From: Cytophagales bacterium
GTDB lineage: Bacteria; Bacteroidota; Bacteroidia; Cytophagales; 172606-1
NCBI GenBank assembly: GCA_030446715.1
Contig: JAUJMU010000011.1
Span: 125,503-189,502 of the forward strand
Length of the DNA stretch: 64,000 bases
Reading direction: 5' to 3'
Shown: in pieces, positions 26,549 through 36,157 of the stretch
Numbering within the stretch: position 1 is the stretch's first letter
How the letters are laid out: every line of letters begins with the position of its first letter
Notes under the pieces: model-generated
The model's input: the letters and a program-made list of their open reading frames with translations, nothing else
Told to the model about the DNA's origin: nothing
The model's database searches: none
Translations under genes and position numbers: made by a program

Positions 26549-27559
26549 ATGACGCAAATCAAGGCCGCGATAACGGGTATTTGTGGGTACGTCCCTGATT
26601 ATATTCTCACCAACGCGGAACTGGAAACTCTGGTAGATACTTCCGACGAATGGATTACCTCCCGCACCGGGATAAGTGAAAGAAGAATTCTGATAGGCGA
26701 AGGAAAGGGCACTTCGCACATGGGAGCTGAAGCCGTAAAAGGCTTGCTTCGCAAAACCAACACAAAGCCGGAGGAAATTGATCTCCTCATCTGTTCTACT
26801 ACTACTCCTGACTTTGTTTTTCCGGCCTCAGCCAATATTATTTCCGACATGGTGGGGGCAAAAAACGCATTCAGCTACGATATGCAGGCTGCCTGCTCAG
26901 GTTTCCTTTACGGCATGAGCGCCGGAGCCCAGTTTATCGAAACCGGCCGGTACAAAAAAGTGGTCATTGTAGGTGCCGATAAAATGTCTTCCATTGTAGA
27001 TTATCAAGACCGGTCCACCTGTATCATTTTCGGTGACGGTGCAGGGGCAGCCCTGCTGGAGCCGAATACGGATGGCTATGGGCTGATTGATTTTGTGCTG
27101 AAATCGGATGGATCAGGCGTAAACCACCTGGTACAGAAAGCTGGTGGCAGCCGCCGGCCTCCTTCCCTCGAAACGGTGACCAACCGGGAGCATTACATTT
27201 ACCAGGAAGGTGCCGCCGTATTCAAATTTGCCGTAACCAACATGGCCGAGGCTGCTGCCCGGATCATGGAACGCAACGACCTGAAAAGTGATATGGTGCA
27301 GTGGCTGTGTCCGCATCAGGCCAATAAGCGGATCATCAATGCTACTGCCGAACGGATGGGCATCAGCGAAGATAAAGTAATGATCAACATTCATAAGTAC
27401 GGCAACACCACCAACGCTACACTGCCCCTCGCCCTCTGGGATTACGAATCCCAGTTGAAAATGGGGGATAATATCGGATTTGCGGCCTTTGGGGGCGGCT
27501 TTACGTGGGGGTCAGCCTATCTCCGCTGGGCTTACAATGGTGCCGGCGTAGCAGACTGA
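26549..27559 (+). CDS. fabH: beta-ketoacyl-ACP synthase III
   Basis: A 336-aa KAS III that condenses acetyl-CoA or another starter with malonyl-ACP to begin fatty-acid synthesis. Catalytic residues are all present: Cys116 in AACSGF, His256 in PHQANKRI and Asn286 in GNTTNA. DEWITSRTGISERR near the N-terminus is the family signature. The gene follows plsX. In many Bacteroidota efp lies between fabH and accB; here the 214-bp gap 27560-27773 has no such gene. Confidence 0.96.
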   Translation: MTQIKAAITGICGYVPDYILTNAELETLVDTSDEWITSRTGISERRILIGEGKGTSHMGAEAVKGLLRKTNTKPEEIDLLICSTTTPDFVFPASANIISDMVGAKNAFSYDMQAACSGFLYGMSAGAQFIETGRYKKVVIVGADKMSSIVDYQDRSTCIIFGDGAGAALLEPNTDGYGLIDFVLKSDGSGVNHLVQKAGGSRRPPSLETVTNREHYIYQEGAAVFKFAVTNMAEAAARIMERNDLKSDMVQWLCPHQANKRIINATAERMGISEDKVMINIHKYGNTTNATLPLALWDYESQLKMGDNIGFAAFGGGFTWGSAYLRWAYNGAGVAD

Positions 27560-27773
27560 AAAGTGCAGGCATGGTATCAACCGCAGCGCAGGCTGCTTCC
27601 GGATGCCTTTGTTCAATGAGTAACGCGGAAAAACAGAACTTCAAGCCCTTGCGCGGAAGTACGCAAACCGGGCAAACCGATATCAGGCCTTACGCTATAA
27701 GGGTAGAGTAAGGCTGTTTATTTTCAGTAAAGAAAGGAAAGGGTAAACTTTCCGGATTCCAAACCAATAAACC

Positions 27774-28277
27774 ATGAAAGCAAAGGAAATTCAGGATCTG
27801 ATTGATTTTATTGCCAAATCCGGTCTGGATGAGGTCAATATCGAGACAGAGCAATTCAAACTAAAGGTAAAGCGGGCTTCCGGTGCTGTCCGTCCGGCCG
27901 AACAACTGCTGCTGCCGGCTGCATCAACTGCCCTGCCAACCGCAACCTCGTCTTCAGTGCCGGTTTCGCAGCCATCTTTTACATCACCCCAAACCCCGGC
28001 TGCTCCGACGCCGGCTGCACCAGCTTCCGGTGCCAGTCACTACACCCTCAAGTCACCGATGATCGGTACCTTTTACCGGTCGGCCAATCCGGAATCACCC
28101 GTTTTTGTAAACGTAGGTGACGAGGTGAAGAAAGGCCAGACCCTCTGCATTATTGAAGCCATGAAGCTTTTTAATGAAATTGAGAGCGAAGTATCCGGCC
28201 GGATCGTGAAGGTACTTGCCGAAAATTCTTCTCCGGTGGAGTACGATCAGCCACTTTTCCTGATTGATCCGAGCTAA
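27774..28277 (+). CDS. accB: biotin carboxyl carrier protein of acetyl-CoA carboxylase
   Basis: A 167-aa BCCP that carries the biotin swinging between the carboxylase and transferase parts of acetyl-CoA carboxylase. Helical N-terminus ([13 protein letters not shown]), a long Ala/Pro/Thr linker (about residues 42-88), then the biotinyl domain with biotin attachment at Lys131 in [10 protein letters not shown]. It is followed by accC with a 103-bp gap that holds a heptad tract. Confidence 0.97.
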   Translation: MKAKEIQDLIDFIAKSGLDEVNIETEQFKLKVKRASGAVRPAEQLLLPAASTALPTATSSSVPVSQPSFTSPQTPAAPTPAAPASGASHYTLKSPMIGTFYRSANPESPVFVNVGDEVKKGQTLCIIEAMKLFNEIESEVSGRIVKVLAENSSPVEYDQPLFLIDPS

Positions 28278-28282
28278 ATCAT

Positions 28283-28310
28283 ATTCTGAATTTCGAATTT
28301 TAAATGCCCA
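28283..28310. repeat. degenerate heptanucleotide tract
   Basis: Units ATTCTGA, ATTTCGA, ATTTTAA, ATGCCCA in strict 7-nt phase, starting five bases after the accB stop codon. Confidence 0.7.
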
Positions 28311-28380
28311 ATGATGTGTACAGGATATTCAAGGTTACTCATGAAGCATTGGGCCCTCAACATTCAACAGTATACAAAGC

Positions 28381-29724
28381 GTGTTTAAAAAGATATTAAT
28401 AGCCAACAGGGGAGAAATCGCGCTTCGGATCATCCGTACGTGCCGGGAGATGGGAATCAAAACGGTGGCCATCTACTCCACGGCTGATAAAGAAAGCCTG
28501 CACGTTAAATTCGCCGACGAGGCGGTCTGCATCGGGCCCCCGGCCAGCAAACTTTCCTACCTGAACATCCCCAATATTATTGCGGCAGCCGAAATCACCA
28601 ACGCCGATGCAATTCACCCCGGCTACGGCTTCCTCTCCGAAAACGCCGATTTTTCGCGGATCTGTCAGGAATACAACATCAAATTTATCGGACCCACGCC
28701 CGAAATGATCGAATCCATGGGCGATAAGGCATCGGCCAAGGACACCATGAAGCGGGCAGGTGTGCCGACCATTCCCGGCTCGGATGGTTTGCTGGAATCA
28801 GCGGCAGAAGGCAAAAAGATGGCCGCCCGGATTTCCTATCCGGTTATCATCAAGGCTACAGCGGGAGGTGGCGGAAGGGGTATGCGGGTGATTGCATCAG
28901 AAAGTGAATTTGATAAAGCCTGGAACGATGCCCGCACTGAGGCCGAGGCCGCTTTCGGCAACGGAGGGCTGTACCTGGAGAAGTTTGTCGAGGAACCGAG
29001 GCACGTGGAGATTCAGATTGTAGGCGATAAGTACGGCAAAGTGTGCCACCTGTCGGAGCGGGATTGCTCTATTCAGCGGCGCCACCAGAAATTGCTGGAA
29101 GAAACGCCTTCCCCGATCATTACCCCGGAACTGCGCGAAAGGATGGGGGCGGCGGCGATCAAAGGCGCTTCGGCAATCAGTTACGAAGGAGCCGGTACCA
29201 TCGAATTTCTGGTAGATAAGCACGGCGACTTTTACTTCATGGAAATGAATACACGTATCCAGGTGGAGCATCCGGTTACGGAAGAAGTAACTGATTTTGA
29301 CCTGATCAAGGAACAGATCAAAGTGGCGGCCGGCATTCCTATTTCCGGTAAAAACTACGAGCCAAACCTGTTTGCCATCGAGTGCCGGATCAACGCCGAA
29401 GACCCGGCCAACGGGTTCAGGCCTTCACCGGGCAAAATTACCAACCTGCACCTGCCCGGCGGCCACGGCGTCAGGGTAGACAGTCACGTATACGCCGGCT
29501 ATACCATTCCGCCCAATTACGATTCCATGATTGCCAAGCTGATTGTAAGCGCACAGTCAAGGGAAGAAGCCATTGTGCGGATGAAGCGGGCATTGCAGGA
29601 GTTTGTGATTGAAGGCATAAAGACTACCATTCCCTTCCACATTAAGCTGATGGACGACAAAGGTTTCCGGTCCGGCAAGTTCACGACCAGATACCTCGAT
29701 ACCTTCGATTTTTCTGACTTATAG
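28381..29724 (+). CDS. accC: biotin carboxylase subunit of acetyl-CoA carboxylase
   Basis: A 447-aa AccC with a GTG start that matches the family N-terminus ([21 protein letters not shown]). It carboxylates biotin on AccB with ATP and bicarbonate. The ATP-grasp glycine-rich loop ([13 protein letters not shown]) and the catalytic [15 protein letters not shown] segment are intact, as is the RNLFDS-type C-terminal [12 protein letters not shown] stem-loop with T-run follows. It ends the operon that begins with DUF177. Confidence 0.98.
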   Translation: MFKKILIANRGEIALRIIRTCREMGIKTVAIYSTADKESLHVKFADEAVCIGPPASKLSYLNIPNIIAAAEITNADAIHPGYGFLSENADFSRICQEYNIKFIGPTPEMIESMGDKASAKDTMKRAGVPTIPGSDGLLESAAEGKKMAARISYPVIIKATAGGGGRGMRVIASESEFDKAWNDARTEAEAAFGNGGLYLEKFVEEPRHVEIQIVGDKYGKVCHLSERDCSIQRRHQKLLEETPSPIITPELRERMGAAAIKGASAISYEGAGTIEFLVDKHGDFYFMEMNTRIQVEHPVTEEVTDFDLIKEQIKVAAGIPISGKNYEPNLFAIECRINAEDPANGFRPSPGKITNLHLPGGHGVRVDSHVYAGYTIPPNYDSMIAKLIVSAQSREEAIVRMKRALQEFVIEGIKTTIPFHIKLMDDKGFRSGKFTTRYLDTFDFSDL

Positions 29725-29747
29725 GAGGAAGCAGTTCTATCTTTACC

Positions 29748-29782
29748 AGTGCCACGGTCAGCCGCCGTGGCACTTTATTTTT
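29748..29782 (+). terminator. terminator of the accC operon
   Basis: 10-bp arms 29748-29757 and 29765-29774 with a 7-nt loop, followed by a T-rich run (TTATTTTTG). Confidence 0.85.
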
Positions 29783-29910
29783 GTGCGGATGAGAAGCATT
29801 ACGCAAAGTTCCTGAGAGAAGGAACGACGGAAGATTCTTGTAGTTGTGTTGCTTTCTGAAAGTAGAATCAGTCTGCGGCAACTCATATTCCGCCGGCGGC
29901 GGCGGGCATA

Positions 29911-30029
29911 AAAAGCACAAAGCAAAGCTTGGCGCCATCAGTCCGGCAGGTGCGGAGCCGGGCTGCAGCCATGGTTATCAGCTGCGCCATGTCTCCTTAC
30001 GATAGCGCGAAGCTGTGTTTCGTGCTTTT
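29911..30029. repeat. imperfect 119-bp inverted repeat
   Basis: Arms 29911-29935 and 30005-30029 pair at 21 of 25 positions, beginning AAAAGCAC and ending GTGCTTTT. The centre is GC-rich and does not fold as strongly. It may be a decayed palindromic element. Confidence 0.5.
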
Positions 30030-30179
30030 CTTTAACTCCTGGTCTGCTTCACCACGCAGCAGCACGGGGTGTGATCCGGGTTGCGTGAGCAGCCCGGCAG
30101 ATTTTAATTTGAGTGACCGGGCAAAAGTGGTTCTATCAATCACTTTTGATAAGAAACTGATTGATAGGATAACATGAGT

Positions 30180-30214
30180 TGAACAGCGAACAACTAATAA
30201 CGAACAACTACTCA
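30180..30214. repeat. degenerate heptanucleotide tract
   Basis: Units TGAACAG, CGAACAA, CTAATAA, CGAACAA, CTACTCA in 7-nt phase. A similar CGAATAACGAACAACC stretch lies near 605-620. Confidence 0.7.
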
Positions 30215-30314
30215 AATGCTTTGAATCACTGAGTAATTCGTTGTTGGATCAAGGCTTAAATCCATGATATGAAGCCGGGGATACCGCGTCACGTCTGATG
30301 GCGTATTTGGTAAC

Positions 30315-31142
30315 CTACGCCGGAAAAGCCGCCAGTTCGATGATCTTCCGGAGAATCACCAGTGCCAGAAAGAAGGAAAACAGATAACCGATCAGCTTCG
30401 AGGAAAGCAGATTGCTGGCCTTGACCCCGAACGGTGAAGCAATCATTACCCCGACAGACAGCGCCAGTACCACCGGGAAAATCACGTAGCCGACATTGTA
30501 GTAGGAGAAAGGATACCTTGGTGACTCCAGGAGACTGGAAATAGTCATGGTGAAGGAAGTAATGCCGATCACGCCCAGCGAAATGGAATTAGCCTTCCTG
30601 ATGTCCATCCTAAAAACGGAATTCAGGATGGGAATGATGATAACTCCACCGCCCAGGCCCGACAGGGCGGATACTGCACCGCTGGCAAGCCCGGCCAGAC
30701 CAAGCTTCAGCCGTCGGCCTTCCGGTTCCATGTTCTCCGCGGGAAGTATTCTGAACGCATTGACCAGCGTTTTGAGCAGCATATAGAGCAGCAGCAGCAC
30801 GATGATCAGGTTGAATGTGCCCCGCGAATACCAGTAGGTGTTGACAATGCCGTGCAGCACCAGCATGGCCGAAATCACACTGAAGCCGCTGATGATCAGT
30901 ACCTCCGGGAGGTGAAAGTTGCGGCTCCGGACCAGGTAATAGTTGGCGGATGCCGATGAGAAAAGGGTAGCTACAATAGAGTTGGCAATGGTGTACTGCA
31001 CCAGTTCATTCATGGGAACCCCCAGGTGCTGAAGAGTGACCGGAATTACAATTATATAGATAATTCCTCCGCCAATGCCCAGCAACCCACCCAGAAAGCC
31101 GCCAACCAGCCCCGCTAAAAAGAGGAAAAAAAAGTCTGTCAC
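30315..31142 (-). CDS. TSUP (TauE/SafE) family anion transporter
   Basis: A 275-aa membrane protein with about eight helices arranged in two repeats, each with the Gly-rich motif typical of TauE/SafE proteins: GGFLGGLLGIGGGIIYI near residues 15-29 and GAVSALSGLGGGVIIIP near 155-172. Such proteins export or import sulfite, sulfoacetate or similar anions. It lies alone between the accC operon (convergent) and the S41 protease, with hairpins upstream. A second TSUP gene is found at 57798-58595, beside sulfur transport genes; the role of this one is not fixed by its context. Confidence 0.88.
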   Translation of the reverse strand: MTDFFFLFLAGLVGGFLGGLLGIGGGIIYIIVIPVTLQHLGVPMNELVQYTIANSIVATLFSSASANYYLVRSRNFHLPEVLIISGFSVISAMLVLHGIVNTYWYSRGTFNLIIVLLLLYMLLKTLVNAFRILPAENMEPEGRRLKLGLAGLASGAVSALSGLGGGVIIIPILNSVFRMDIRKANSISLGVIGITSFTMTISSLLESPRYPFSYYNVGYVIFPVVLALSVGVMIASPFGVKASNLLSSKLIGYLFSFFLALVILRKIIELAAFPA

Positions 31143-31168
31143 CGGATACCTTATTTACTGACCGCAGA

Positions 31169-31252
31169 AATCAGATTTGCTTCGGATGCAACGCGAAAGC
31201 AAATCTGATTCTACAAAACAAAAAAGGACTGTGCAAAATCCAGTCCTTTTTT
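31169..31252 (-). terminator. two tandem hairpins after the S41 protease gene
   Basis: First hairpin arms 31169-31182 and 31197-31210 (14 bp). Second hairpin arms 31220-31231 and 31241-31252 (12 bp) with A/T-rich ends, a classic terminator. Both are read after the S41 gene on the minus strand. Confidence 0.85.
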
Positions 31253-31280
31253 GGTGTGCGGGAGGCAATCAGTTGCTGTA

Positions 31281-32939
31281 TTATTTTCCTTTTAAAAGCT
31301 GATTGTAGCGGCTGTTGTTGTTGAGTACATCCACTGCTGCCCGGATGTCGGCGTCGTCGTCAAACGAAGCCTCTACGTATCCCTTCTGCAGGTAATAACG
31401 GGAGGCTATCTCCTGCTCCAGCATTTCCTTGATTTCGGGCTTGAATTTCTGCAAGTCAGAATCCTTGTTGTGGTAAATGCGGGTTTTCAGCGATTTGACC
31501 TGCTCCTGAATATCTTCGTAATATTTCTCCTTCTTGGCGTGGGCAATCAGGTCTTCCACTGATTTCTCTACCTGAGTAGTGTAATCATATTCTTTGTTAC
31601 TCAGCCACTTCACAAACGCCTGATAGTCTTCGTCCGGCAACTGGAACTCTTTGGCAGGTTTGATGCCCGGGTGCTCCACAAAGTACTTATTGACGTACTC
31701 AAACAGCAGGTTCTTGGTTTCAAGGCTTTGGGCAATGGCGGGGGAGGTGGTACGTTCCACGGGAAGATCGGGAGTGATGCCGCCACCGTCGTATACCATC
31801 CGGCCACTGCGGGTTTTGAAGGCGACCTGCAGGGAATCCGGAATTTTGCCTACGCTGCCATCCGTATTGCGGTGGCTGTAATCAATGGCCTGGATGCACC
31901 GGCCGCTGGGAATGTAGTATTTGGCAGTGGTGATTTTCAGCTGCGAATTGTAGGAGAGCGGCCGGGTGGCCTGTACAAGTCCCTTGCCGTAGGTTTTCTG
32001 GCCGATCAGTACCCCGCGGTCGTAGTCCTGGATTACGCCGGCCACGATTTCGGCGGCAGAAGCACTGCGGCTGCTGGTAAGCACCACCACGGGAATATCC
32101 GTATCCACGGGAGGATTCAGCGCGGTATAGACCTTGTTCCAGTCGGTTACCTTGCCCCTGGTGCTCACGATTTCGGCATCTTTGGGCACGAAGATGTTGG
32201 ATATATTAACGGCTTCGCTCAGCAAGCCACCGGGGTTGTCGCGCAGGTCGAGGATGATCTTTTTGGCACCCTTGCTTTTCAGCTCAACCAGGGCATTTTT
32301 TACCTCCCGGTGCGCCCCGGTAGTAAAATCCGACAGGTGAATGTAACCAATATCAGCCGTAACCAGCCCGTAGTAGGGTACATTGTCGATTTTGATGTTT
32401 TCCCGGACAATAGGCACCTCTACGGTTTTATCCTGCCCGTACCGCTTGATGGTCAGCTTTACGGTGCTGCTGGCCTGGCCGCGGAGCAGTTTGTTTACGT
32501 CCAGATAAGATTTATTCTTCAGATCGATGTCGTCGATCCTGATGATTTCGTCGCTGATGCGCAGACCGGCCTTGGTGGCAGGAGAATTTTCATGCGGCAT
32601 CACCACGTACGTTTTGCCGTTGCGGGTGCCCACCACCGCGCCGATGCCGCCGTACTGGCCGGTAGTCATGGTGCGGTAATCTTCTATTTCGTCCTCCGGA
32701 ATGTAGTCGGTGTAAGGATCAAGGGAACGCAGCATGGCATCAATCCCGGTCTTCATCAGGCGGTTGGGATTGATTTCATCAACGTAGTAAGTGTTTACCT
32801 CGCGGTAAAGGGTTGCGAAAATGTCAAGGTTCTTTACGATTGCAAAATACCGCTCACCCGGGTCGTTAAACGACATCAGACCCAACCCGGCTGCTGCCAC
32901 TCCCACCAGAGCTGCCTTCCGGAACCACTTTTTATTCAT
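31281..32939 (-). CDS. S41-family C-terminal processing protease with PDZ domain
   Basis: A 552-aa CtpA/Prc-type protease. N-terminal membrane anchor or signal (residues 8-24), a PDZ domain around 85-170 (TTGQYGGIGAVVG to LTIKRYGQ), then the S41 catalytic domain. The catalytic Ser294 lies in RSASAAE and Lys319 in KTYGKG, 25 residues apart as in other S41 enzymes. A C-terminal helical extension (about 400-552) follows. These proteases cut the C-termini of periplasmic proteins. The order rpmH-rnpA-S41 protease is common in Bacteroidota, and rnpA ends 40 bp upstream. Confidence 0.93.
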   Translation of the reverse strand: MNKKWFRKAALVGVAAAGLGLMSFNDPGERYFAIVKNLDIFATLYREVNTYYVDEINPNRLMKTGIDAMLRSLDPYTDYIPEDEIEDYRTMTTGQYGGIGAVVGTRNGKTYVVMPHENSPATKAGLRISDEIIRIDDIDLKNKSYLDVNKLLRGQASSTVKLTIKRYGQDKTVEVPIVRENIKIDNVPYYGLVTADIGYIHLSDFTTGAHREVKNALVELKSKGAKKIILDLRDNPGGLLSEAVNISNIFVPKDAEIVSTRGKVTDWNKVYTALNPPVDTDIPVVVLTSSRSASAAEIVAGVIQDYDRGVLIGQKTYGKGLVQATRPLSYNSQLKITTAKYYIPSGRCIQAIDYSHRNTDGSVGKIPDSLQVAFKTRSGRMVYDGGGITPDLPVERTTSPAIAQSLETKNLLFEYVNKYFVEHPGIKPAKEFQLPDEDYQAFVKWLSNKEYDYTTQVEKSVEDLIAHAKKEKYYEDIQEQVKSLKTRIYHNKDSDLQKFKPEIKEMLEQEIASRYYLQKGYVEASFDDDADIRAAVDVLNNNSRYNQLLKGK

Positions 32940-32979
32940 AACGCAATAGATTTTAAGGAGACGGATTAAAAAAGAAGCT

Positions 32980-33414
32980 TTATTCCCGGTTGCCTTTAGG
33001 TTGAGGCTCTTCCTGCAGAACCAGACGCTGCCATACTAATATCAGTTTTTTTTTCATAAACGCAAAGGAAACGGGCTCTTTTGCCGTGTAAACAAACGCG
33101 ATGCAGGCCGGTATTTTTTCCGGTGAGAGATCAGCCAGCAACTGATGACGGCCCGTACGCCAGGCTTCGCGCATGCGCCGGCGGAGCGTGTTCCGGTCTA
33201 CAGCCCGCCTGAAGTTCTTTTTGGAAACGGAGAAAAGCACCTGCGGCACGGCCGACTGGCCGGGGGGACCGGGCATGTATTGCAGGCGGAAAGGATACAA
33301 ATAAACAGAGGAACCCCTTTTGAAGAGTTCCTCTATCTGTTTTTTACTGGTAAGCCGTTCGTGCTTACGGAATGTCTGGTCAGGAGCCGGAGAAGGGAGA
33401 CGTTCCATGCGCAA
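32980..33414 (-). CDS. rnpA: ribonuclease P protein component
   Basis: A 144-aa RnpA that helps the catalytic RNA trim tRNA 5-prime ends. The RNA-binding signature RRAVDRNTLRRRMREAW (about residues 68-84) and FRKHERLTSKKQIEELF near the N-terminus are clear. It is 35 bp downstream of rpmH and followed by the S41 protease, the usual arrangement. An ATG one codon in (MRMERL) is an alternative start. Confidence 0.95.
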   Translation of the reverse strand: MRMERLPSPAPDQTFRKHERLTSKKQIEELFKRGSSVYLYPFRLQYMPGPPGQSAVPQVLFSVSKKNFRRAVDRNTLRRRMREAWRTGRHQLLADLSPEKIPACIAFVYTAKEPVSFAFMKKKLILVWQRLVLQEEPQPKGNRE

Positions 33415-33449
33415 CGGGATATACAGCCGTCCGGCTGCTGAATGCGGTA

Positions 33450-33647
<198 letters not shown>

Positions 33648-33706
33648 TTATTCGGGAATTGCAAAAATGGGAATCAAATATTGCCTGATTTACCTCCGTG
33701 CCGGCA

Positions 33707-34462
33707 TTATAACTCCCGGACCCAGATGTTGCGGAAGCTGATCGGCTTGCTCGGGTCACCGTGATCCTGCAGCCTGAGGGGGCCTTTGCCGTGCTGCTTG
33801 TAGGTGGGCAGACCCATGTATTCAGTGCCGCCTTTGATTTCAAAATTGTTCTGCACCAGCACGCCATTGTGCAGTACAGTTACCCGGGCAGGGGTAAACA
33901 GGGTACCGTCTTCCTTGAAACGCGGTGCCGTGTAGACCACGTCGTAAATGTTCCATTCGCCGGGCTTGCGCATGGCATTGACCAGCGGTGGATTCTGCTT
34001 GTAAATACTGGCTGCCTGCCCGTTGGAATACGTGCGGTTGTTGTAGGAGTCAAGTACCTGTAGTTCGTAACGCCCCTGCAGGAATATACCGCTGTTACCG
34101 CGGGTCTGGCTCTGGCCCTGAATTTCTTCGGGAATGCGGTATTCGATGTGTAACTGGAAGTCGCCGAAATCCTGACGGGTAGTGATGTCGCCGGTGCCCT
34201 TCACAACGGTAAATACGCCGTTCTTCACCTCCCATTTGGCTGCGTTGCCGTCCTTGTCTTTCCACCTGGAAAGGTCTTTGCCATCAAACAGCACAACCGC
34301 GTCGGAGGGAGGCGCATCATTGCTTTTGCCGGGCGTTACTACTTTGGGTACGGGCTCCCAGAATTCGGTCATTTCGGGTTTCATTTTAGGCGTCTCGGCC
34401 GGCTGCTGGGCCAGTACCCGGGCAGCGGCAAGCACAAAAAAAAGACTTAACGGTGCACGCAT
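33707..34462 (-). CDS. DUF1080 family secreted protein (3-keto-disaccharide hydrolase type)
   Basis: About 251 aa from the ATG at 34460-34462, which gives a signal peptide (MRAPLSLFFVLAAARVLAQ). The DUF1080 concanavalin-like beta-sandwich covers most of the mature part: LFDGKDLSRWKDKDGNAAKW, GNSGIFLQGRYELQVLDS, GPLRLQDHG and ISFRNIWVREL. Some members hydrolyse 3-keto-glycosides; many are uncharacterised. It lies downstream of and divergent from the interrupted porin gene and has no other carbohydrate genes next to it. Confidence 0.85.
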   Translation of the reverse strand: MRAPLSLFFVLAAARVLAQQPAETPKMKPEMTEFWEPVPKVVTPGKSNDAPPSDAVVLFDGKDLSRWKDKDGNAAKWEVKNGVFTVVKGTGDITTRQDFGDFQLHIEYRIPEEIQGQSQTRGNSGIFLQGRYELQVLDSYNNRTYSNGQAASIYKQNPPLVNAMRKPGEWNIYDVVYTAPRFKEDGTLFTPARVTVLHNGVLVQNNFEIKGGTEYMGLPTYKQHGKGPLRLQDHGDPSKPISFRNIWVREL

Positions 34463-34680
34463 GGTTGGTAAGTACGGGTTAGGTAAATGAGTAAAATTTA
34501 CGACAGGCCACCAATATACGGCATTCCAGAAAATTTTGTGATATAAGGAGAAATGGCCCGATGCCTGCCACTCCCGGAAGTACCAAGCGCTTTGATAAGG
34601 TAAAGATGAAGCTTGCGGCGCAACCAACGGCCCGGAAAATGAGAATACGGAACAGATTCATCTCTCCTGACCCTGCCCGA

Positions 34681-35883
34681 ATGACAAAACGCTTCTCCCT
34701 TTTTCTCTTTCTGGTCTGTGCCGGCCTCCGGGCCAGTGGCCAGGCAGTGCCTGCTGATTCCACTCAGTCGCCTAAACTGTTGCGTTTCAGCGCCTACGTG
34801 GACGTATATTATCTTTATGACTTCAATCAGCCACCCGACCGGGAACGGCCTCCTTTCGTGTACCAGTACAGCCGGCACAACGAATTTAACCTCAACAATG
34901 CCATTCTGCTGGCCGAGTATGCAAATGACCGGGTCCGGGGCAATATTGGTCTGCACTCCGGCACCTACCTACAACGCAATTACGCTGCCGAAGAATTGAA
35001 TGGCTCTGAAGTGCTGAAATTCATCTATCAGGCCAATGCCGGTGTACGGCTTGCCCGACAGCTATGGCTGGATGCCGGTATTCTGCCTTCACACATCGGC
35101 TACGAATCGGCCGTAGCACTGGATAATCCGACGGTGACGCGTTCCATTATGGCCGACAATACGCCGTACTACGAAACCGGCGCCAGGCTTACCTGGGAGG
35201 TTAATGACCGGCTGACTTTAACGGGACTGGTGCTCAACGGCTGGCAGCGGATCGTGGAAACTGATAACAATAAAGCCATCGGCACCCAGATTCAGTATAA
35301 GCCAAAAGAAGGGGTTCTGCTTAATTCCAGCACCTTTTTCGGGCGTGAAGGCACCCGCCGCTACTTCCATAATTTTTACGCCGAATTTGACCCCACCGCC
35401 CAGCTGAAGGTGGTGACGGCATTTGACATTGGCTGGCAAGAAAGACCGGACCCCACCGGGAGACGCAGTGGCTTCAACAATTGGTGGAACCCTAGGCTGT
35501 GTCTGATGAATCATTTCACGGGGTAAAATCCGCTGGAAAAGTGCCTTCTATTGCCTTAAACTTCATGATTGGGGATTCATCAGACACAGCCTAACCTGAT
35601 TGTCAGGTACCAGCCGGCCGGTCATTGGGCAGTAGCGGCCCGGCTGGAATATTATCACGATCCGTCCAATGTGATCATTCCGCAAACGGAGCTGGAAGGC
35701 CATACTGTAACCGGCTTCCGTACCTTCAGCCCCTCACTGAACCTTGATTACCGGCCCGTAGAACAGGTCGCCCTCCGTCTGGAAGGCCGGCTGTACCGGG
35801 CTGCCAATCCGGTATTTGTGCAGGGCGATGCACTGGTGCCTTACGATGCGCTGTTGGTTGCCTCACTGGCCTTGCGGCTCTGA
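34681..35883 (+). pseudogene. beta-barrel porin (OmpL/BBP2-like), interrupted by a MITE-like insertion
   Basis: The gene begins with a signal peptide (MTKRFSLFLFLVCAGL, ending near ASGQ) and encodes a barrel (PKLLRFSAYVDVYYLYDFNQ, RHNEFNLNNAILLAEY, LWLDAGILPSHIGYESA). At 35493 a 97-bp element plus a duplicated TA brings a TAA stop at 35524-35526. The insert adds 99 bases, so the frame resumes after it (NLIVRYQPAGHWAVAARLEY to LRL at the end). Without the insert the protein would be 367 aa, reading NNWWNPNLIVRY across the join. The remainder is otherwise intact, so the insertion looks recent. Confidence 0.85.
35495..35591. mobile_element. 97-bp MITE-like element with 18-bp inverted ends
   Basis: The terminal inverted repeats are perfect over 18 bp (35495-35512, GGCTGTGTCTGATGAATC, and 35574-35591). 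The element is flanked by TA at 35493-35494 and 35592-35593, a 2-bp target duplication as made by IS630/Tc1-mariner and some IS5-group transposases. It is too short for a transposase, so it must have been moved by an enzyme from elsewhere. It lies inside the porin gene. Confidence 0.88.
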
Positions 35884-36075
35884 GTAGCTGCGCAGTCATA
35901 AATTTTGAATAAGGACATAACCTTTTGACTTAGCAGAGCTTTAAAATTAAGAGAAGGGATTTTCGTAGTGTACGGTTAACATTGCCCGTCAGCCACAAAG
36001 ATCCTCTCAGAATGATATAGTCTGGGGAGTCACGCAAATTTAAGAACCCTGAAATACTCCTTCTACAGTGTGTTT

Positions 36076-36115
36076 AAAACAAAAGCGGCGCCCCCAGGCA
36101 CGCCTCTTTTGTTTT
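36076..36115. terminator. bidirectional terminator
   Basis: Arms AAAACAAAAG at 36076-36085 and CTTTTGTTTT at 36106-36115 with an inner GGCG/CGCC stem and a 10-nt loop, between the convergent porin and DUF2911 genes. Confidence 0.85.
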
Positions 36116-36157
36116 CAGACTTGCATCTCCGGTCTTACATCTGGGATCTTATCCGAG

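Larger units (their letters stand above)
29783..30314. other. gene-free stretch of 532 bp with repeats
   Basis: No gene is supported. It holds an imperfect inverted repeat with 25-nt arms (29911-29935 and 30005-30029, 21 of 25 matching), a 10-bp inverted repeat (30133-30142 and 30158-30167) and a heptad tract (30180-30214). A 72-codon reading on the minus strand at 29997-30215 has no recognisable family and overlaps these repeats. Confidence 0.55.

Noticed and set aside
29997-30215. 72-codon minus-strand open frame in the gene-free stretch
   Set aside because: No family resemblance and it runs through inverted repeats and a heptad tract.
31671-32969. 432-codon plus-strand open frame
   Set aside because: Antisense shadow of the S41 protease, whose catalytic Ser and Lys are present.
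35569-35883. Separate 104-aa protein after the porin gene
   Set aside because: It is in frame with the porin and continues its barrel strands; the break is the 97-bp insertion.
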